A DNA stretch of 52,695 nucleotides from contig NZ_JAJDWC010000152.1 in assembly GCF_022825805.1 (NCBI RefSeq), positions 1 through 52,695 on the forward strand. Direction: 5' to 3'. Source of the DNA: Phaeobacter sp. Lineage in GTDB: Bacteria; Pseudomonadota; Alphaproteobacteria; Rhodobacterales; Rhodobacteraceae. This document shows, in pieces, positions 52,458 through 52,695 of this stretch. Position numbers and translations under genes: made by a program. Every line of letters starts with the position of its first letter. Position 1 is the first letter of the stretch. A model generated the notes under the pieces. That model was not told the origin of the DNA, searched no databases, and saw nothing but the letters and a program-made list of their open reading frames with translations.

Positions 52458-52695
52458 CTATTCCCTTGGTTTTTCGCTGCGACGGCGTTTCAACAAGAGC
52501 GAAACTTGGGGGCTTGCAGCGGTGAAACTGCGGGTTCTGCTGCGCAGTACGGGCGTGTTTTCTGACCGGCCGCCAAAGGCTTCGCGCAGGACGATGAATA
52601 TGCCGCTGGCGATGATGATCGCGGCACCCAACAGCGTTGTCATGTCGATGCTGTCACCAAAAAAGAGCACGCTGAACAGGGTGGCCCAGATGATC
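52458..52695 (-). CDS. EamA/DMT-family transporter, C-terminal part (5' end outside window)
   Basis: The frame is open to the right edge and covers about 79 residues. It reads IIWATLFSVLFFGDSIDMTT and then LLGAAIIIASGIFIVLRE, the last two membrane helices of the drug/metabolite transporter superfamily, where FGE/FGD before the last helix is a common feature. A basic tail of about 40 residues follows. The substrate cannot be guessed. Confidence 0.85.
   Translation of the reverse strand, partial: IIWATLFSVLFFGDSIDMTTLLGAAIIIASGIFIVLREAFGGRSENTPVLRSRTRSFTAASPQVSLLLKRRRSEKPRE

Overview
The window looks like core chromosome of a Roseobacter-group alphaproteobacterium (Rhodobacterales). Signs of this are high GC, the TrcR (DUF1013) regulator, FnrL, ccoNOQP plus ccoGHIS, the hisS-hisZ-hisG order, a short HisG that needs HisZ, and a COQ9 homologue. 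The genus cannot be fixed from the sequence. No prophage, CRISPR array, plasmid or large island is present. The only clear mobile DNA is the tail of an IS5-family transposase at the left edge.

Layout. 1-1000: transposase end, a gap with a possible structured minus-strand RNA, then rpsU. 1067-5732: COQ9, a quinone oxidoreductase, a DUF2189 membrane protein, RNase T2 and TrcR. 5933-9321: a CAU tRNA, then dnaX-ybaB-recR on the minus strand. 9.5-16.5 kb: a small phosphatase, a cobalamin riboswitch upstream of a small Cys-rich protein, SRP RNA, a 5'-nucleotidase-type enzyme, nudC, an SRPBCC protein, prephenate dehydratase and a membrane-anchored cytochrome c. 16.7-22.5 kb: yejABEF peptide importer. 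22.9-34.3 kb: low-oxygen respiration, with fnrL, a universal stress protein, ccoNOQP, a LysR regulator and ccoGHIS. 34.4-45.4 kb: a D,D-carboxypeptidase, small enzymes, clpS, an RsmC-like methyltransferase, an SDR protein, hemF, a GH25 lipoprotein, divergent hemC/hemE, an acyl-CoA racemase and slyX. 45.6-48.9 kb: hisS-hisZ-hisG. 49.0-52.3 kb: a tight aldolase-desaturase-flavodoxin operon opposite a LysR gene. The right edge has tRNA-Pro and the end of an EamA transporter.

How the parts work together. The best-supported circuit is FnrL control of the high-affinity cbb3 oxidase. FNR-type boxes (TTGAY-N4-RTCAA) lie before fnrL itself, between usp and ccoN, before ccoG, and at one further place after ccoP. 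That last box is followed by a -10 sequence at exactly class II spacing and a strong hairpin, but by no convincing gene, so it may drive an unannotated small RNA. Haem genes (hemF, hemC, hemE) and the copper pump ccoI fit the same respiratory theme.

Most noteworthy candidates: the orphan FNR promoter; the aldolase-desaturase-flavodoxin operon; a six-unit 15-bp repeat just after the recR stop that reads as pentapeptide-repeat-like sequence; the B12 riboswitch with a possible anti-P1 pairing; and a possible multi-hairpin RNA beside the IS5 fragment.
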